Positions 25,765 through 35,112 of a stretch of DNA of 37,813 nucleotides are shown here, one piece after another. This DNA is from Bacteroidota bacterium (GTDB lineage: Bacteria > Bacteroidota > Ignavibacteria > Ignavibacteriales > SURF-24), in contig JAUZPB010000034.1 in the NCBI GenBank assembly GCA_030706145.1, positions 1 through 37,813 of the forward strand. Reading direction: 5' to 3'. The notes beneath the pieces were generated by a model that was not told the DNA's origin, ran no database searches, and worked only from the letters and a program-made list of their open reading frames with translations. Every line of letters starts with the position of its first letter. The first letter of the stretch is position 1. The translations under genes and the position numbers were made by a program.

Positions 25765-26931
25765 TTATGACGAGACTTTTTCCGAAAAGTACCTTTTTAA
25801 GGCTTCATCTGCAGCCAAAAAAATTCCTTTATCTATATTTTCAATTGATTCCTTGCTGTTTGTAAAATACTTTGAAATATCTATAAAATGTAAATTACTA
25901 AAACTCTCAAGGTCAGCAGGCTTTTCCACTTTCCCGGCACAAATATAAACAGGCGTTTTCTTTCCCTTAAATTCCTCGATAACAATCATAGCACCCTTTT
26001 TTAACAAAGTCTGCTCGTCAAATGATCCTTCACCTGTAACAACCATATCTATATTAAAATTTCCACTATTAACAGACAAATCTCCACGAACAAAATCTTC
26101 AGAAGACTTATACTCAGCATCTAAGAAGTACTTAAAGGCTCCCGATAGCCCCCCTCCTGCCCCCATGAGTCTTTTACTGCTGCTTTCCGGATAAGTCTTA
26201 TTTAAAAGATCAACAAAGCTGGAAGTCCCTTCTTCTAAAAATGTTATCTCACCCTCACTTGCCCCTTTTTGCCGTGCAAATGTCATTGCGGCTCCTTTGG
26301 GGCCAAGAAGTGGACTGTTAACATCCAGAACGACTTCAATTTCAAAAGGGATTTTTGGCTTTTCCCATTTAAGAGTGCGCACCTTTTTTAGATTTACGGG
26401 TAATGGTTCCAGAGGGATCATATTTTCATCATAAATTTCTAAACCCAAAACTGAGCTCATCCCCAGACCAAAGTCACTTGTGCCCGTGCCTCCAATACCA
26501 ACAACAACTTTCGAGATAATCCTTTTTTTTGATAAGTGATCACCTATCAATTTTTGCAGAAGCTCGCCCATACCTCTTGAACTTAAAAACAACGGATGGC
26601 GCTTATCCAAGGGAATTAGTTTTAATCCAAGGACATCTGCTGACTCGATGTAAACTGTCCCATTATTTTTGCTGTAACCCATTTGAGTCTTTACTTTCTC
26701 TTCCTTATAAGGAGCAGATACCTCATAAGAAATTAGTTCAAGCTGAAATACTTCCCTGCAAACCGAAAGAAAACCATCTCCCCCATCTGAGATTGGTCTT
26801 ACAAATGTGTTTACCTCTGTATTATATTTTGCTTTTGCAAGTTTTGAAAAACTCTCATTCATTAGATGTGCAATTCTAACAGAGTCAGCACATTCCTTAA
26901 AGCTATTTGGACAAATAAGTATGTTAAGCAT
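25765..26931 (-). CDS. Glycerate 2-kinase-type enzyme (GlxK/GarK family)
   Basis: This 388-residue protein belongs to glycerate kinase type 1, which phosphorylates D-glycerate (usually to 2-phosphoglycerate) with ATP. Visible marks are ICPNSFKECADSVRIA at the N-terminus, PISDGGDGFL, VVGIGGTGTSDFGLGM, VDLLNKTYP before GAGGGLSGA, and VVTGEGSFDEQTLLKKG near residue 290. Length fits the family. It stands between the HIT gene and thyA on the same strand. No other glycerate or glycolate gene is nearby, so its pathway cannot be read from context. Confidence 0.9.
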   Translation of the reverse strand: MLNILICPNSFKECADSVRIAHLMNESFSKLAKAKYNTEVNTFVRPISDGGDGFLSVCREVFQLELISYEVSAPYKEEKVKTQMGYSKNNGTVYIESADVLGLKLIPLDKRHPLFLSSRGMGELLQKLIGDHLSKKRIISKVVVGIGGTGTSDFGLGMSSVLGLEIYDENMIPLEPLPVNLKKVRTLKWEKPKIPFEIEVVLDVNSPLLGPKGAAMTFARQKGASEGEITFLEEGTSSFVDLLNKTYPESSSKRLMGAGGGLSGAFKYFLDAEYKSSEDFVRGDLSVNSGNFNIDMVVTGEGSFDEQTLLKKGAMIVIEEFKGKKTPVYICAGKVEKPADLESFSNLHFIDISKYFTNSKESIENIDKGIFLAADEALKRYFSEKVSS

Positions 26932-27007
26932 TTAACTCTAAAATTTAAGTCATCAAAGAATTGTTTTATTCACCCTTTTTATATAATGCTCTTTTGTTTT
27001 AATAACA

Positions 27008-27517
27008 TCATATCACCGCCGTCAGAGACTTATATGCATCAACTAACTTTCTTTTTGTCTCAAGAAGATCCTGAGAAATTACCTTTACTTCCCCAATTAC
27101 AGGCATAAAGTTAATATCACCTAGCCATCTTGGAACTATATGGAAATGAAGATGAGTATCAATGCCTGCTCCAGCGGCTTTTCCAACATTTGCGCCAACA
27201 TTAAATCCTTGCGGGTTCATTATCTTCCCCAAAGCTTTTATGGCTAGCTGTATATTTTTCATTATCTCACTGTTTTCTGCAGCTGTAAGACTTAAAAAAT
27301 CACTTGTATGACGGTATGGAACAACCATAAGGTGTCCACCATTATATGGATATAAGTTAAGTACGGTAAATGTAAGGTCATCTTTATACACCATCAGGTT
27401 GCTTTCATCACTGATCTCTACATTTTTCTTATTGCAAAATATGCAGCTTTCTTCCTTTTTTTCTGTGTTAAAAGAATCAATATATTGTGAACGCCAGGGG
27501 GACCAAAGTTTATCCAT
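27008..27517 (-). CDS. HIT-family nucleotide hydrolase/phosphorylase
   Basis: The start is taken as the ATG at 27517, giving a 169-residue protein beginning MDKLWSPWRSQYI, behind GAGGC. The open frame continues 27 residues upstream with a hydrophobic stretch that does not fit a HIT protein. The histidine triad is THLHFHIVPRW with His122, His124 and His126, and CIFC (Cys25, Cys28) is a likely half of a zinc site. The WSPWR opening is shared with the AP4A-phosphorylase-like HIT group, which acts on dinucleoside polyphosphates or nucleotide monophosphoramidates. The real substrate is not known. Confidence 0.9.
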   Translation of the reverse strand: MDKLWSPWRSQYIDSFNTEKKEESCIFCNKKNVEISDESNLMVYKDDLTFTVLNLYPYNGGHLMVVPYRHTSDFLSLTAAENSEIMKNIQLAIKALGKIMNPQGFNVGANVGKAAGAGIDTHLHFHIVPRWLGDINFMPVIGEVKVISQDLLETKRKLVDAYKSLTAVI

Positions 27518-27634
27518 TATTGCCTCAAAAGTATGAAAAGAAAAAAATAATATTACTATAACTACATTACTATAACTATGAAAAATAATATTTCCCAAAG
27601 ACTAATTTAACAATATAACAATTCAGCTATGATA

Positions 27635-27674
27635 AAAAAAAAGGCGGAAGAAGTTAATCATCCGCCTTTTTTTT
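27635..27674 (-). terminator. Terminator of the EF-G2 gene
   Basis: A 14-bp stem (27635-27648 with 27661-27674) consists of an A8/T8 part and a GGCGGA/TCCGCC core, with a 12-base loop. The long T-tract makes it an efficient intrinsic terminator in either direction. It separates the EF-G2 gene from the HIT gene. Confidence 0.88.
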
Positions 27675-27689
27675 ATATACGATCTTGTC

Positions 27690-29780
27690 TTATTCTTCTT
27701 CTTTAGATTTCTTGTATTCTTCGATGATCTTGCCTTCAACTTCTTTTGGAACTTCTTCATAATGAGTAAACTTCATCTTGAATTGTCCGCGTCCTTGTGT
27801 AAGGCTTCGAAGCTGAGTTGAATACCTGTAGAGCTCAGAAAGAGGAACATTTGCCTTAATTATCTGAAAAGAACCGGAAGAATCCATTCCGAGTATCTTG
27901 CCTCTGCGGCTCGAAAGATTTCCCATAACATCACCCATGAATTCTTCAGGAACTGTTACTTCGACCTCATAGATCGGTTCAAGTATAACTGGTTTTGCTT
28001 CCATGAAACCTTTCTTGAAAGCCTGTGAAGCAGCTATCTTAAATGACATTTCATCTGAGTCAACGTCATGGTATGAACCAAAGAACAAGGTAGCTTTTAT
28101 ATCAATTACCTTAGAACCTGTGAGTATACCTTTTGTCATTGTCTCAACTACACCCTTTTCAACGGCAGGAATAAATCTGCCAGGGACAACACCGCCAACT
28201 ATAGCGTTGACAAACTCAAAACCAGTCCCTCTTTCCTGTGGTTCTAGTTTTAGAACAACGTGTCCGTACTGTCCACGCCCACCTGACTGCTTTTTATGTT
28301 TGTATTCAGCATTATCGCAGCGTCCTTTTATTGTCTCCCTGTAAGGAATCCTTGGCTCAGCAAGGTCTACTTCAACGCCATAGCGCTCTTTCAAAAGCTT
28401 TACAGCAAGTGAAAGCTGTAGTTCACCCTGACCTGTAACAATTGTCTGACTAAGCTCGGGATCGAATTTAACCTGGAATGTGGGATCCTCTTCATGAAGT
28501 GTATGTAAACCTGCCGAAATCTTATCTTCGTCTCCTTTTGCCTTTGGTATAATTGCACCATTGATGATTGGCTCAGGGAAGCTAATAGGAGCTAGAACAA
28601 CTGCAAGATTCTTTGATGTAAGCGTATTGTTTGTATGTGTATCTTTTAGTTTTACTACAGCTGCAATATCACCTGCAACAACTCTGGAAGCATCTTTTCT
28701 GTTCTTTCCGTTTAAATAGAAAAGCTGACTTAACCTTTCTGTCTTACCATTGTTCTGATTTATCAAATCCAGCCCCGGAGCAACTGAACCCGAATAAACC
28801 TTAAATACCGAAAGCTCACCTACATGCTGTTCAGAAAGTGTCTTAAATACAAACATTACAGGTTCACCCTTTACATTAGCAGGAATTTTAACTTTCTGAT
28901 TTTTATCCTTTAATGTAGCTTCAACAACATCTCTTTCAACTGGAGATGGGAAGTATTTTGCTGCAAAATCAAGGAAGTTGTTTGCACCGGTACCTTTAAG
29001 AGATGAAGCGGCAAAAACCGGAATAAGCCCTCTTTTAAGAACTGCGAGCTTTAGTCCCTTTTCTAACTCTTCATCTGTCAAAGTTCCATTTTCAAAAAAC
29101 GTATTAAGCAGATCTTCATCTGATTCTGCAACTTTTTCAATTAAGGCTTCCCTTAATGATTCTGCTTTTGCCTTTACATCACCTGGGATTTCTCCTTCGG
29201 TAATTTTCTTGCTTCCGGCCTGTCCATATGTATAGGCCTTCATTTTGATGACATCAACTACAGTATCAAAAGCTGGACCTTCTTTTGCTGGAAAACAAAC
29301 AACAGCAATATCAGAACTCAGTTTTTCTTTTGCCTGCTCGACTGTTTCATCGAATTTTGAATGCTCATTATCAACTTTATTTATAATAATAGCAGCTGGT
29401 AATTTATATTCGTTTACAAAGCCCCATGTAGATTCCGATCCTACCTCAACTCCTTCAGCTGATTTTAATACAGAAACAGCAGTATCTACTACGTATAAGG
29501 AACTTTTAACCTGTCCTATAAAATCTGAATAACCGGGAGTATCTAGAATGTTAATTTTTGTGTTTTGCCATTCAATATGAAGAGGAGTTGCAGAAATCGA
29601 GATTTGCCTTTCAATTTCATTCGCATTGTAATCGGAGGTTGTGTTACCTTCTTCAATTTTACCAATGCGGTTTGTTTCACCACCAGTAAACAGAATTAAT
29701 TCAGATAATGAAGTCTTTCCACTTCCACCGTGACCAATGAACGCAATATTTCGGATAGAATCCGATCCGTATTCTTTCAA
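27690..29780 (-). CDS. EF-G-like translational GTPase (EF-G2 type)
   Basis: This 696-residue GTPase has all EF-G domains. G motifs are GHGGSGKT (16-23), DTPGYSDF (80-87) and NKVD (134-137); domain IV begins around GGRGQYGHVVLKLEP and the C-terminal part includes GNLSSRRGKILGMD. The P-loop differs from canonical EF-G (AHIDAGKTT), and the switch and domain II sequences fit the second, EF-G2-like paralogue, whose role in translation is not settled. The main fusA gene is expected elsewhere. The start must be TTG (29778-29780): a TGA lies in frame eight codons upstream and GGAGG lies 4 bases before it. It follows the DUF948-like gene by 32 bases. Confidence 0.92.
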   Translation of the reverse strand: MKEYGSDSIRNIAFIGHGGSGKTSLSELILFTGGETNRIGKIEEGNTTSDYNANEIERQISISATPLHIEWQNTKINILDTPGYSDFIGQVKSSLYVVDTAVSVLKSAEGVEVGSESTWGFVNEYKLPAAIIINKVDNEHSKFDETVEQAKEKLSSDIAVVCFPAKEGPAFDTVVDVIKMKAYTYGQAGSKKITEGEIPGDVKAKAESLREALIEKVAESDEDLLNTFFENGTLTDEELEKGLKLAVLKRGLIPVFAASSLKGTGANNFLDFAAKYFPSPVERDVVEATLKDKNQKVKIPANVKGEPVMFVFKTLSEQHVGELSVFKVYSGSVAPGLDLINQNNGKTERLSQLFYLNGKNRKDASRVVAGDIAAVVKLKDTHTNNTLTSKNLAVVLAPISFPEPIINGAIIPKAKGDEDKISAGLHTLHEEDPTFQVKFDPELSQTIVTGQGELQLSLAVKLLKERYGVEVDLAEPRIPYRETIKGRCDNAEYKHKKQSGGRGQYGHVVLKLEPQERGTGFEFVNAIVGGVVPGRFIPAVEKGVVETMTKGILTGSKVIDIKATLFFGSYHDVDSDEMSFKIAASQAFKKGFMEAKPVILEPIYEVEVTVPEEFMGDVMGNLSSRRGKILGMDSSGSFQIIKANVPLSELYRYSTQLRSLTQGRGQFKMKFTHYEEVPKEVEGKIIEEYKKSKEEE

Positions 29781-29812
29781 GTGACCTCCAAAGTTAATAT
29801 TTCACTTATACT

Positions 29813-30202
29813 TTATTTATTTTTAAGAGTATTCCAGAAGGCCGATACACCACGAGATATACCAACGATTTTCTTAAACCACTCGGCATTAGGATGCTCA
29901 ATATTAGCTTTCATTTTCTTTGTCTTATCAAGAAGATCTTCAGCTTTGTGCTTTAGGTTATCTACTAAAATCTTCACTGCTGAAACTACCGACTCTACTT
30001 CTTCTGTGATTAGGACAACTTTACCACTTAAAACATCTACATTTGTAAGAATAGGATCGATCTTATTTTTTATCTGTTTTACATCTTCCTGAACCGATGC
30101 TATTGTCTGCGTTAGCTTCCTTAGTGTTATTACCAAATAGACGCACAAAAGAGAAGCAGAAATTAACAGGACAACTAAGAAAACATTGACCGCAACATCC
30201 AT
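29813..30202 (-). CDS. DUF948-like membrane-anchored coiled-coil protein
   Basis: The 129-residue protein has one N-terminal membrane helix (AVNVFLVVLLISASLLCVYLVITL) followed by a long amphipathic helix (TQTIASVQEDVKQIKNKIDPILTNVDVLSGKV) typical of DUF948 proteins. It should be held in the membrane with a coiled-coil body. The ATG is preceded by AAGGGAGG. DUF948 and YtxH genes are commonly neighbours, and here they are separated by 155 bases that contain a hairpin structure. Function is unknown; it is presumed related to envelope stress or to a scaffold. Confidence 0.8.
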   Translation of the reverse strand: MDVAVNVFLVVLLISASLLCVYLVITLRKLTQTIASVQEDVKQIKNKIDPILTNVDVLSGKVVLITEEVESVVSAVKILVDNLKHKAEDLLDKTKKMKANIEHPNAEWFKKIVGISRGVSAFWNTLKNK

Positions 30203-30275
30203 TTTTACCCTCCCTTTTCTACCGTGCTGTGATTATTGATTTTTACTAACTGATTCTCTCACAGGTGAATATCGC

Positions 30276-30306
30276 TTTATAAAAGCAGACCTTTTATAAA
30301 TCTGCT
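30276..30306 (-). terminator. Overlapping hairpins between ytxH-like and DUF948 genes
   Basis: On the minus strand AGCAGA (30306-30301) can pair with TCTGCT (30289-30284), followed by TTTATAAAG, as a weak terminator. TTTATAAAAG (30300-30291) can instead pair perfectly with CTTTTATAAA (30285-30276). The two stems share bases and cannot form together, which is the layout of an attenuator or partial terminator. No leader peptide or ligand-binding fold is seen. Confidence 0.5.
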
Positions 30307-30357
30307 CTTTTTCTTTCAAAGTCTACTTAACTTATTAAAGTTTGCTCTCTTTTTTTT

Positions 30358-30774
30358 CTAGGACTGCTGCTCATTTTTATAAGCATCTAAACCAGCCTTA
30401 AAAGCATTCTTTAACTTGTCACTTTCTTTCCCAACTGATTCCTTTGAGGTGTTTATTGCCTCACCAGCTTTATCTTTTGCGTCAGAGAGTATCTTTTCTG
30501 CATCTTGAAGTAATGAATCTACCTTTACTTTAGCGTCAGCTATTAACTTTTCCGATTTTTTTTTACCATCATTTATCATATCTACTGCTTTGTCTTTTGC
30601 TTCAGCAAGGTACTTTTCTGCATCTTCCATGAATTCATCAGTCTTATCCTTAATATCTTTCCTTAATTCTTTTCCGCTCTTTGGGGCATACAATAGAGCT
30701 ATTAGTGAACCTACAACAGATCCGGCTAATAAACCGATTAACAGACCTTTTCCCATTTCATTGTCTCTTGACAT
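30358..30774 (-). CDS. YtxH-like general stress protein
   Basis: The 138-residue protein has an N-terminal glycine-rich membrane segment (KGLLIGLLAGSVVGSLIALLYAPKSGKELR), the signature of YtxH proteins. A long lysine- and aspartate-rich amphipathic helix follows, resembling LEA-like repeats (DKTDEFMEDAEKYLAEAKDKAVDMI and ILSDAKDKAGEAI). The ATG follows GGAGG. YtxH proteins are stress-linked in Bacillus; the molecular role is unknown. It lies just downstream of the isocitrate dehydrogenase gene with a 106-base gap. Confidence 0.85.
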   Translation of the reverse strand: MSRDNEMGKGLLIGLLAGSVVGSLIALLYAPKSGKELRKDIKDKTDEFMEDAEKYLAEAKDKAVDMINDGKKKSEKLIADAKVKVDSLLQDAEKILSDAKDKAGEAINTSKESVGKESDKLKNAFKAGLDAYKNEQQS

Positions 30775-30880
30775 TGTGCCTCCATTTGTTAAAATAATTT
30801 TAAGTTAAAATAATAAGAGCTCTGATGAAAATCAATAATCCTACACTTACTCTATAGAGAACATTTTAAGTTTATCAAAT

Positions 30881-32134
30881 TTACTTCATATTTTGCACAA
30901 TTGCACGGGCAAATTCGGAGGTTTTAACTTCTTTTGCCCCTTTCATCAACCTTGCAAAATCATAGGTTACAACCTTTGATTTTATCGTCTTTGTCATGGC
31001 TTTCTCTATCATTAAAGCAGCTTCATTCCAACCCATATATTCCAGCATCATTACTCCTGAAAGTATAAGACTGCCTGGATTTATTTTATCAAGGCCTGCA
31101 TACTTTGGAGCTGTTCCATGTGTTGCTTCAAATAAAGCAACAAAGTAACTTATATTTGCTCCTGGAGCAATTCCTAAACCACCTACCTGCGCTGCAGCTG
31201 CATCTGAAAGATAGTCCCCATTCAGATTTGGCGTGGCAACTACCTCATATTCATCCGGACGAAGCAGTAGCTGCTGAAACATGCTATCTGCTATTCTATC
31301 CTTAATTACGATCTTCCCTTCCGGAAGATTTCCACCGTAATTTTTATTTAGCTCTTCTTCACTAATTGTTTTTTCCGGGAAGTCTTCTTTTGCAACTTCA
31401 TAACCCCACTCTTTGAAAGACCCCTCGGTAAATTTCATAATATTACCTTTATGTACTATAGTAACGCTCTTGCACTTATTACCTAGAGCATACTCAATAG
31501 CCTTTTTTACAAGTCTTTTTGACCCAAACTCGCTCATCGGCTTTATTCCAACTCCCGAGTCCTCTCTTATTTCTTTCTTTAAGTTCTCCCTTAAAAATCT
31601 TATTATCTCCTTTGCCTGCTTTGAACCCGACTTGAATTCTATACCTGCGTAAACATCTTCTGTGTTCTCACGAAAGATTACAATGTTTAAATCCTCTGGT
31701 TTTTTCATTGGACTGGGCGTTCCGGAATAATATTTCACGGGACGAACACAGGCAAACAGATCAAGCTTCTGCCTTAATGTAACATTAAGACTGCGGATAC
31801 CTCCGCCAACTGGTGTTGTAAGAGGACCTTTTATTGCAACTATATAGTCTTCTATAGCTTTCATCGTTTCATTTGGAAGCCATTCATCTTCACCATAAAC
31901 CTTTGTTGCCTTTTCTCCAGCATAGATCTCCATCCAGGAAATCTTCCTTTTTCCTTTATAGGCTTTTTCTATTGCTGAATCAAAGACTAATTGTGAAGCC
32001 TTCCAAATATCTGGCCCGGTCCCATCTCCCTCAATAAATGGAATGATTGGATTATCCGGCACAACTAACTTATTCTCCTGAACCGATATTTTTTCACCTT
32101 CAACTGGTATAGTTATATGCTTGAATTTAGCCAT
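30881..32134 (-). CDS. icd: Isocitrate dehydrogenase, NADP-dependent
   Basis: This 417-residue enzyme decarboxylates isocitrate to 2-oxoglutarate. The substrate loop is [13 protein letters not shown] with Ser115, the site phosphorylated in E. coli (Ser113). The metal-binding region and NADP site are intact: HGTAPKYAG places Lys344 and Tyr345 at the same numbers that confer NADP preference in E. coli. The ATG follows GAGAGGATC. It is separated by 154 bases from the flippase-like gene upstream and is transcribed with or just before the YtxH-like gene. Confidence 0.95.
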   Translation of the reverse strand: MAKFKHITIPVEGEKISVQENKLVVPDNPIIPFIEGDGTGPDIWKASQLVFDSAIEKAYKGKRKISWMEIYAGEKATKVYGEDEWLPNETMKAIEDYIVAIKGPLTTPVGGGIRSLNVTLRQKLDLFACVRPVKYYSGTPSPMKKPEDLNIVIFRENTEDVYAGIEFKSGSKQAKEIIRFLRENLKKEIREDSGVGIKPMSEFGSKRLVKKAIEYALGNKCKSVTIVHKGNIMKFTEGSFKEWGYEVAKEDFPEKTISEEELNKNYGGNLPEGKIVIKDRIADSMFQQLLLRPDEYEVVATPNLNGDYLSDAAAAQVGGLGIAPGANISYFVALFEATHGTAPKYAGLDKINPGSLILSGVMMLEYMGWNEAALMIEKAMTKTIKSKVVTYDFARLMKGAKEVKTSEFARAIVQNMK

Positions 32135-32288
32135 ATGATCCTCTCTATTTCTTTTTAAGTTAGACAGAATTCAATACTACTATTTTCTTTTAATATAATA
32201 ATACCAGTAAAAAAATAACGCAGCTATTAGAACTTTATTCAATAAATTTTACTGAAATTCCTTCAGCAGTTCCTTCAAAAGAAATATT

Positions 32289-33251
32289 TTAACTGTTGCC
32301 TGCATTTTCAAGAGCAACTTTTCCATATCTGCTCTGATAAAAAGACACACTTATAACACCAATTAAAACTGCAAACCACAGCGTAACAACTCTTATTATA
32401 AATGTAGATGAAACAGCTAAATCCTTTGCGATATTCTTTTGAACAAGCAAAAATGTCAAAGAACCATCGGTAACTCCCAGACCACCAGGCAACATTGTTA
32501 TTGCACCTGCAATTGTCGAAAAAGTATAGACAAAAGTCGACCATAGGATACTTAAATTGATCCCAAAGTTAATAAGAATTATATAATAACCCAAACACTC
32601 GAAGGACCAGGATACTAAACTAATTAAAACCATATATACAAGAGGCCATGGCCTTAAAAGATTATACGAACTTTCATAAGCTGTTCTTATCTTTTCGCCA
32701 TGCCCGTGAAGAAATTTTATTTTTTCAATTTGAGAAATTATCTGCAAGGAAAGCCTTTTGTTGCTGATAATTAATGTGAGTAAAATGAAAAAGACACCAG
32801 TGCCAAGCACTACTATCCTGCCATAGTTAAATACAAGAGCACCAGCCAGTGAAAGCAGTACAAGTGAAATAAAATCTGTTATCCTCTCAACTATTATAAT
32901 AGGAGCAGTTCTGCTTATTGGCTCGTGAGCTACTTGTTTTACAAGATAAGCCTTAAGAAGCTCTCCCATCTTACCAGGCGTTACACTCATTATAAGGCCT
33001 GACATAAAAATGGCAAAAGAATCCATCTTTGTTAATTTGATCTTTAATACTCTTAAGTAGTAATCCCACTTAAAGAATCTGGTAAGATAGTTTAAGAATG
33101 TCAGTAATAAAATCACTGGCAGCCAATACCAGTTAAATTTCATGAAAGCGGCAATGACATTCTTGTAATCTGCATAGACCATAAATCCCAGATAGAGCAT
33201 TGCCGCAATGGCCATAGAAATAAAAATATTCTTCTTTACTTTTTCAATCAA
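32289..33251 (-). CDS. Flippase-like membrane protein (lysylphosphatidylglycerol synthase TM-domain family)
   Basis: This 320-residue multi-pass protein has about eight helices. Family marks are the PGKMGELLKAYLV motif near residue 90, RTAPIIIVERITDFISL, and late LPGGLGVTDGSLTFLL. These fit the UPF0104/AglD-like family of membrane proteins linked to lipid or lipid-linked sugar transfer. It starts at TTG immediately after the TAA of maf in the same frame, with no Shine-Dalgarno of its own, so translation must depend on maf. Function is not known in detail; involvement in a lipid-linked envelope step is the best guess. Confidence 0.8.
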   Translation of the reverse strand: MIEKVKKNIFISMAIAAMLYLGFMVYADYKNVIAAFMKFNWYWLPVILLLTFLNYLTRFFKWDYYLRVLKIKLTKMDSFAIFMSGLIMSVTPGKMGELLKAYLVKQVAHEPISRTAPIIIVERITDFISLVLLSLAGALVFNYGRIVVLGTGVFFILLTLIISNKRLSLQIISQIEKIKFLHGHGEKIRTAYESSYNLLRPWPLVYMVLISLVSWSFECLGYYIILINFGINLSILWSTFVYTFSTIAGAITMLPGGLGVTDGSLTFLLVQKNIAKDLAVSSTFIIRVVTLWFAVLIGVISVSFYQSRYGKVALENAGNS

Positions 33252-33830
33252 TTAGACTACTCGCTTTAATATGTTATAAACTTTGGCAAGTGGTAATCCT
33301 ACCACGTTATAATAACAGCCATTAATCTTTTTAACAAACACCGCCCCAAAATCATCCTGTATACCATAGGCTCCGGCTTTATCCATCGGACTGCCTGTTT
33401 CAATATAATCCTTAATTTCTTTTTCGTCTAAATCTCTGAACGTCACTTTTGTCTTTTCATAATCTGTATACTGTTGATCTGTAACTGAATTATATATCGA
33501 AAATCCTGTATATACAGTATGTGTCCTCCCACTAAGATATTTTAATATCTTCATGGCATCTTTCTTATTTTTTGGTTTCCCTATTATCTTCTTATCAAGT
33601 ACTACAATGGTATCTGCTGTAATAATTATTCCTTTTTCGACCTTTTCCTTTGCAAGTGCAAGCTTTTCTAATGATAATCTCTTAACTGTCTTTATCGGAT
33701 GCTCACCATCCATTATCTCCTCTGCAGAATCTACACTAAAGGACTCAAATCCTAGATTTAGCAGCTTCAAAAGACTTCTTCTTCGTGGTGATTTAGAAGC
33801 CAAATATATTGGAATTTTATTTTTTTTCAT
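33252..33830 (-). CDS. maf: Maf-family nucleoside triphosphate pyrophosphatase
   Basis: The 192-residue protein hydrolyses non-canonical NTPs or dTTP/UTP to the monophosphate. Motifs are YLASKSPRRRSLL at the N-terminus, ITADTIVVLD with the catalytic Asp, KPKNKKDAMKILKYLSGRTHTVYTG in part, and GSPMDKAGAYGIQ. The ATG overlaps the stop of the SpoIID-like gene by one base (TAATG). Its own TAA is directly followed by the TTG of the flippase-like gene. Maf is often beside cell-shape and envelope genes, which fits this operon. Confidence 0.92.
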   Translation of the reverse strand: MKKNKIPIYLASKSPRRRSLLKLLNLGFESFSVDSAEEIMDGEHPIKTVKRLSLEKLALAKEKVEKGIIITADTIVVLDKKIIGKPKNKKDAMKILKYLSGRTHTVYTGFSIYNSVTDQQYTDYEKTKVTFRDLDEKEIKDYIETGSPMDKAGAYGIQDDFGAVFVKKINGCYYNVVGLPLAKVYNILKRVV

Positions 33831-35092
33831 TAGATCTCGCTTAATTTTGTCCCGGGAAAATAGGAATATAAAATCTCATGGAATTTCTTTCCTGCCCTTG
33901 ATTGCGCAATTGCTCCCCACTGGCAGAATCCAACTCCATGACCATTCCCCCTGCCTTTTATTTGTACACTGCTAAGCAGCCCTTTTTTATATTCTGTTTC
34001 TATGTCAAATAATGTACTTCGAAGAAGTCCTTTTGTCTCCTTTGAAGTAATAATGCTCCTGATCGAATTGCCGATAAGAAACAAACTACTAATCTGACCT
34101 TCCGGATTAACTGTTGTAATTTTCAGTTCGTTAACCCTGCCTGACTTAAATCTGCTCTGTACTTCAATGTTTTTTATCCTTATCTGGGGATTTGTTATAT
34201 ACTTTGCTTTCTTTAGCAAGCTTACGATTTCCTCTTGAGTATACCTTTCTGTCCAGTTAAAACTCGGAGAAATCATACAAAATGGCTCATCTTCATTTCC
34301 ATCTTCAACCCCATTAAGATAATCTATCCCCTTTTCGCTAAAAACATTGTCACTATTTTCTGTATGTCCACCGCAGGAGGAGTAATAAAAAGTTTTTGCC
34401 AGTTGCCCATTATATTCCAATACAAGGCCGTTTGTTTCATCAATTGCTGAATTTGAAAAGATCTTTTCTGAAGAAGCACCCCTATAGACCTGATCTCTTG
34501 AGTCAGGATAAAGATCGAAATCTGCCTTGCTCTCATGCACTTTCATAAATGTATAGTTCCTAAGGCAAACAGCAAATGCCTTTAAGGCTTCAAAATCCTG
34601 TGCTTTACTAGCTGGTCCCATTTCCGTAAAAATAACTGACTTTAGGTAGTCTTCCACGTCAACAATATTTATGAGTCTTATGTTACTTCCCGAGGGTTTT
34701 AGCCTTATTATGCCACGGTAAGTCCTCTTCTTGTAACTTAACAGATCAATATCAGAACTGGGACAAATGTCTACTGATTCAAGATTATAGCGCGACTTTG
34801 AGGTGCGGATCTCTATCTGATTTTTCTTCCGGCTTACCTGAAGAGTCTCACCAGCCTTAAGCACTAAAACGTTACTTTGCTCTGAACGCAGGACTACCTT
34901 GCAGTCAAACCTTAAATCCCTGAATTGGCTGCTCTCATCTAACAGTACCCGGATTTGTTTGGTTTCTTTTATAAACTTAAAATTATTCCTTAAAACTGCT
35001 TTTGAAGTAGTGGGATTGCATTGTAAGAAAAGGACACAAATAACTAAAGGAAGGAAAAAACTTTTGATGTTATGAATTCTAATGAATGACAA
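33830..35092 (-). CDS. SpoIID/LytB-domain protein (lytic transglycosylase-like)
   Basis: The 420-residue protein contains a full SpoIID/LytB domain, including VDVEDYLKSVIFTEMGP, KAFAVCLRNYTF, YYSSCGGHTENSDNVF and KGRGNGHGVGFCQWGAIAQSR near the C-terminus. SpoIID in Bacillus cleaves peptidoglycan stripped of its stem peptides; relatives in non-sporulating bacteria probably act on septal peptidoglycan. The N-terminus has a hydrophobic segment ending VLFLQCNP, a possible loose lipoprotein signal with Gln before the Cys. The start is TTG at 35090-35092, because a TAG lies three codons upstream and no ATG is available. It overlaps maf. Confidence 0.85.
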   Translation of the reverse strand: MSFIRIHNIKSFFLPLVICVLFLQCNPTTSKAVLRNNFKFIKETKQIRVLLDESSQFRDLRFDCKVVLRSEQSNVLVLKAGETLQVSRKKNQIEIRTSKSRYNLESVDICPSSDIDLLSYKKRTYRGIIRLKPSGSNIRLINIVDVEDYLKSVIFTEMGPASKAQDFEALKAFAVCLRNYTFMKVHESKADFDLYPDSRDQVYRGASSEKIFSNSAIDETNGLVLEYNGQLAKTFYYSSCGGHTENSDNVFSEKGIDYLNGVEDGNEDEPFCMISPSFNWTERYTQEEIVSLLKKAKYITNPQIRIKNIEVQSRFKSGRVNELKITTVNPEGQISSLFLIGNSIRSIITSKETKGLLRSTLFDIETEYKKGLLSSVQIKGRGNGHGVGFCQWGAIAQSRAGKKFHEILYSYFPGTKLSEI

Positions 35093-35112
35093 AATTGACT
35101 AAAAAAAATAGA

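Noticed and set aside
27518-27598. 27-residue N-terminal extension of the HIT protein
   Set aside because: HIT proteins of this group begin at MDKLWSPWR. The extension is hydrophobic, has no ribosome-binding site and would wrongly predict export.
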